Origin: Caballeronia catudaia
GTDB taxonomy: Bacteria > Pseudomonadota > Gammaproteobacteria > Burkholderiales > Burkholderiaceae
Length of the DNA stretch: 64,000 nt
Reading direction: 5' to 3'
Assembly: GCF_001544755.2 (NCBI RefSeq)
Contig: NZ_FCOF02000027.1
Span: 1 to 64,000, forward strand
Positions 63,438 through 64,000 of the stretch are shown one piece after another. The notes under the pieces are model-generated. The model worked only from the letters and a program-made list of their open reading frames with translations, ran no database searches and was not told the origin of the DNA. The position numbers were made by a program, and so were the translations under genes. Every line of letters begins with the position of its first letter. Within the stretch, counting starts at the first letter, position 1.

Positions 63438-63456
63438 AATGATAACTATTCCTATT
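63438..63456 (-). promoter_or_regulatory. Fur box before hemP
   Basis: AATGATAACTATTCCTATT matches the canonical 19-bp Fur palindrome at about 14 of 19 positions. It lies 41 bp before the hemP start in an AT-rich patch containing TATAG and AAAT elements. Confidence 0.72.
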
Positions 63457-63547
63457 TGCAAATAGACTTTCCGATGGAAGCGCAGCCTTCGATAGCCATA
63501 CTCGATGCGACCTGCGAAACACTCGCGGCCGCATCCGAGGCAATGGC

Positions 63548-64000
63548 TCAGTGCAGCGGATTGCCGTCCGTCCGGCCGTGCGCGAACTGGCGAATGAGCC
63601 GCACAGTGTCAATATCCGATTCGCGATAGGCCGACTTCACGATCTCTTGCGTCTGACGTTCGTCGGCGCTCGGGTTTTCGTTCTCGGGCAGCGTGGTGCG
63701 GTAGGTGAAGCGCAGAAAGAGCTGAAGCGCGTCGGGCTGCTCGATCGCCATCGTGAGCGAGCCGCCGACGTATTCCGCTGTCGGCAGGATGTCGTAACGC
63801 ACGCTCGCGCCGGGCGTGAGCGTCACGCGATCGCGCACGGTGGCCTGGCCGTAGTGCAGTTCACGTTCCATCGTGTCGCCATCGCGCGAAAGGATGTCGC
63901 AGCTATCCAGCCCCAGCACGAACAGCTGCGGCTGCTCGGCGCGCAGGACGAGCCCTTCCCACAGTTGCTCACGCGTGAGCGCTTCGACGAGCGGGTTGAG
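63548..64000 (-). CDS. SRPBCC-like (DUF1857) protein, 5' end beyond window
   Basis: The frame is open from the right edge (LNPLVEALTREQLWEGLVLR) to the stop at 63548, 150 residues. Motifs: LGLDSCDILSRDGDTMEREL, RVTLTPGASVRYDI and LTMAIEQPDALQLFLRF, typical of the AtaL/DUF1857 branch of the START/SRPBCC fold. Such proteins bind hydrophobic ligands. A Met at 63919 is internal, because homology continues upstream of it. The first ten or so residues are missing. Confidence 0.75.
   Translation of the reverse strand, partial: LNPLVEALTREQLWEGLVLRAEQPQLFVLGLDSCDILSRDGDTMERELHYGQATVRDRVTLTPGASVRYDILPTAEYVGGSLTMAIEQPDALQLFLRFTYRTTLPENENPSADERQTQEIVKSAYRESDIDTVRLIRQFAHGRTDGNPLH

Overview
This 64 kb, GC-rich window is chromosomal DNA of a beta-proteobacterium of the Burkholderiaceae, most like Paraburkholderia or Caballeronia. 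The protein sequences, the aceEF-lpdA-phasin neighbourhood, an MHS-type ProP, DUF2950/DUF3300 genes and the FtrABCD iron system all point there. This assignment comes from family recognition; no database search was possible.

Layout. The left edge (1-490) is a genomic-island junction: the start of a tyrosine integrase faces out of the window and lies behind the 3' end of a tRNA-Leu(UAA), with six copies of a GGGGGCA word around the integrase start. 0.5-14.6 kb holds housekeeping genes: metallophosphoesterase, proP, Fe-S protector YggX, argA, hrpA, a beta-propeller protein, a membrane hydroxylase, an EI24 protein, a CinA/MoaB-fold protein, cutC and a rhodanese. 14.6-19.2 kb is the nitrogen-control block glnA-ntrB-ntrC, with a sigma-54 promoter and NtrC-type sites before glnA. 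19.2-29.1 kb holds xth and the potassium block: a 35-aa ORF, kdpF, kdpA, kdpB, kdpC, a roughly 635-bp giant imperfect inverted repeat, kdpD and kdpE. 29.1-38 kb holds a decayed nitrilase, a CodA-like deaminase with an altered active-site neighbour, a lipoprotein, an M3 oligopeptidase, folD and two exported proteins of unknown function (DUF2950, DUF3300).

38-49 kb is central carbon metabolism: a FixL/FixJ-like pair divergent from aceE-aceF-lpdA, followed by a phasin gene. LpdA carries two lipoyl domains. 49-54 kb holds a PBP7-type endopeptidase behind a hairpin-rich leader, and an IclR regulator divergent from lutA-lutB. lutB is cut by an in-frame TGA and no lutC follows. 54-58.8 kb has a Gly/Pro-rich lipoprotein, a small ORF, tyrB and uvrB. 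58.9-64 kb is an iron/heme island: Fur box, ftrABCD, a GlcG/HbpS-like gene, then a Fur box with hemP and a partial SRPBCC-like gene running off the right edge.

No CRISPR array, complete insertion sequence, rRNA or toxin-antitoxin pair was seen. The strongest signals for follow-up are the kdpC-kdpD inverted repeat, the opal codon in lutB, the doubled lipoyl domain of LpdA, the integrase repeat array, the hairpin-rich phaP-pbpG intergenic region and the DUF3300/DUF2950 pair.
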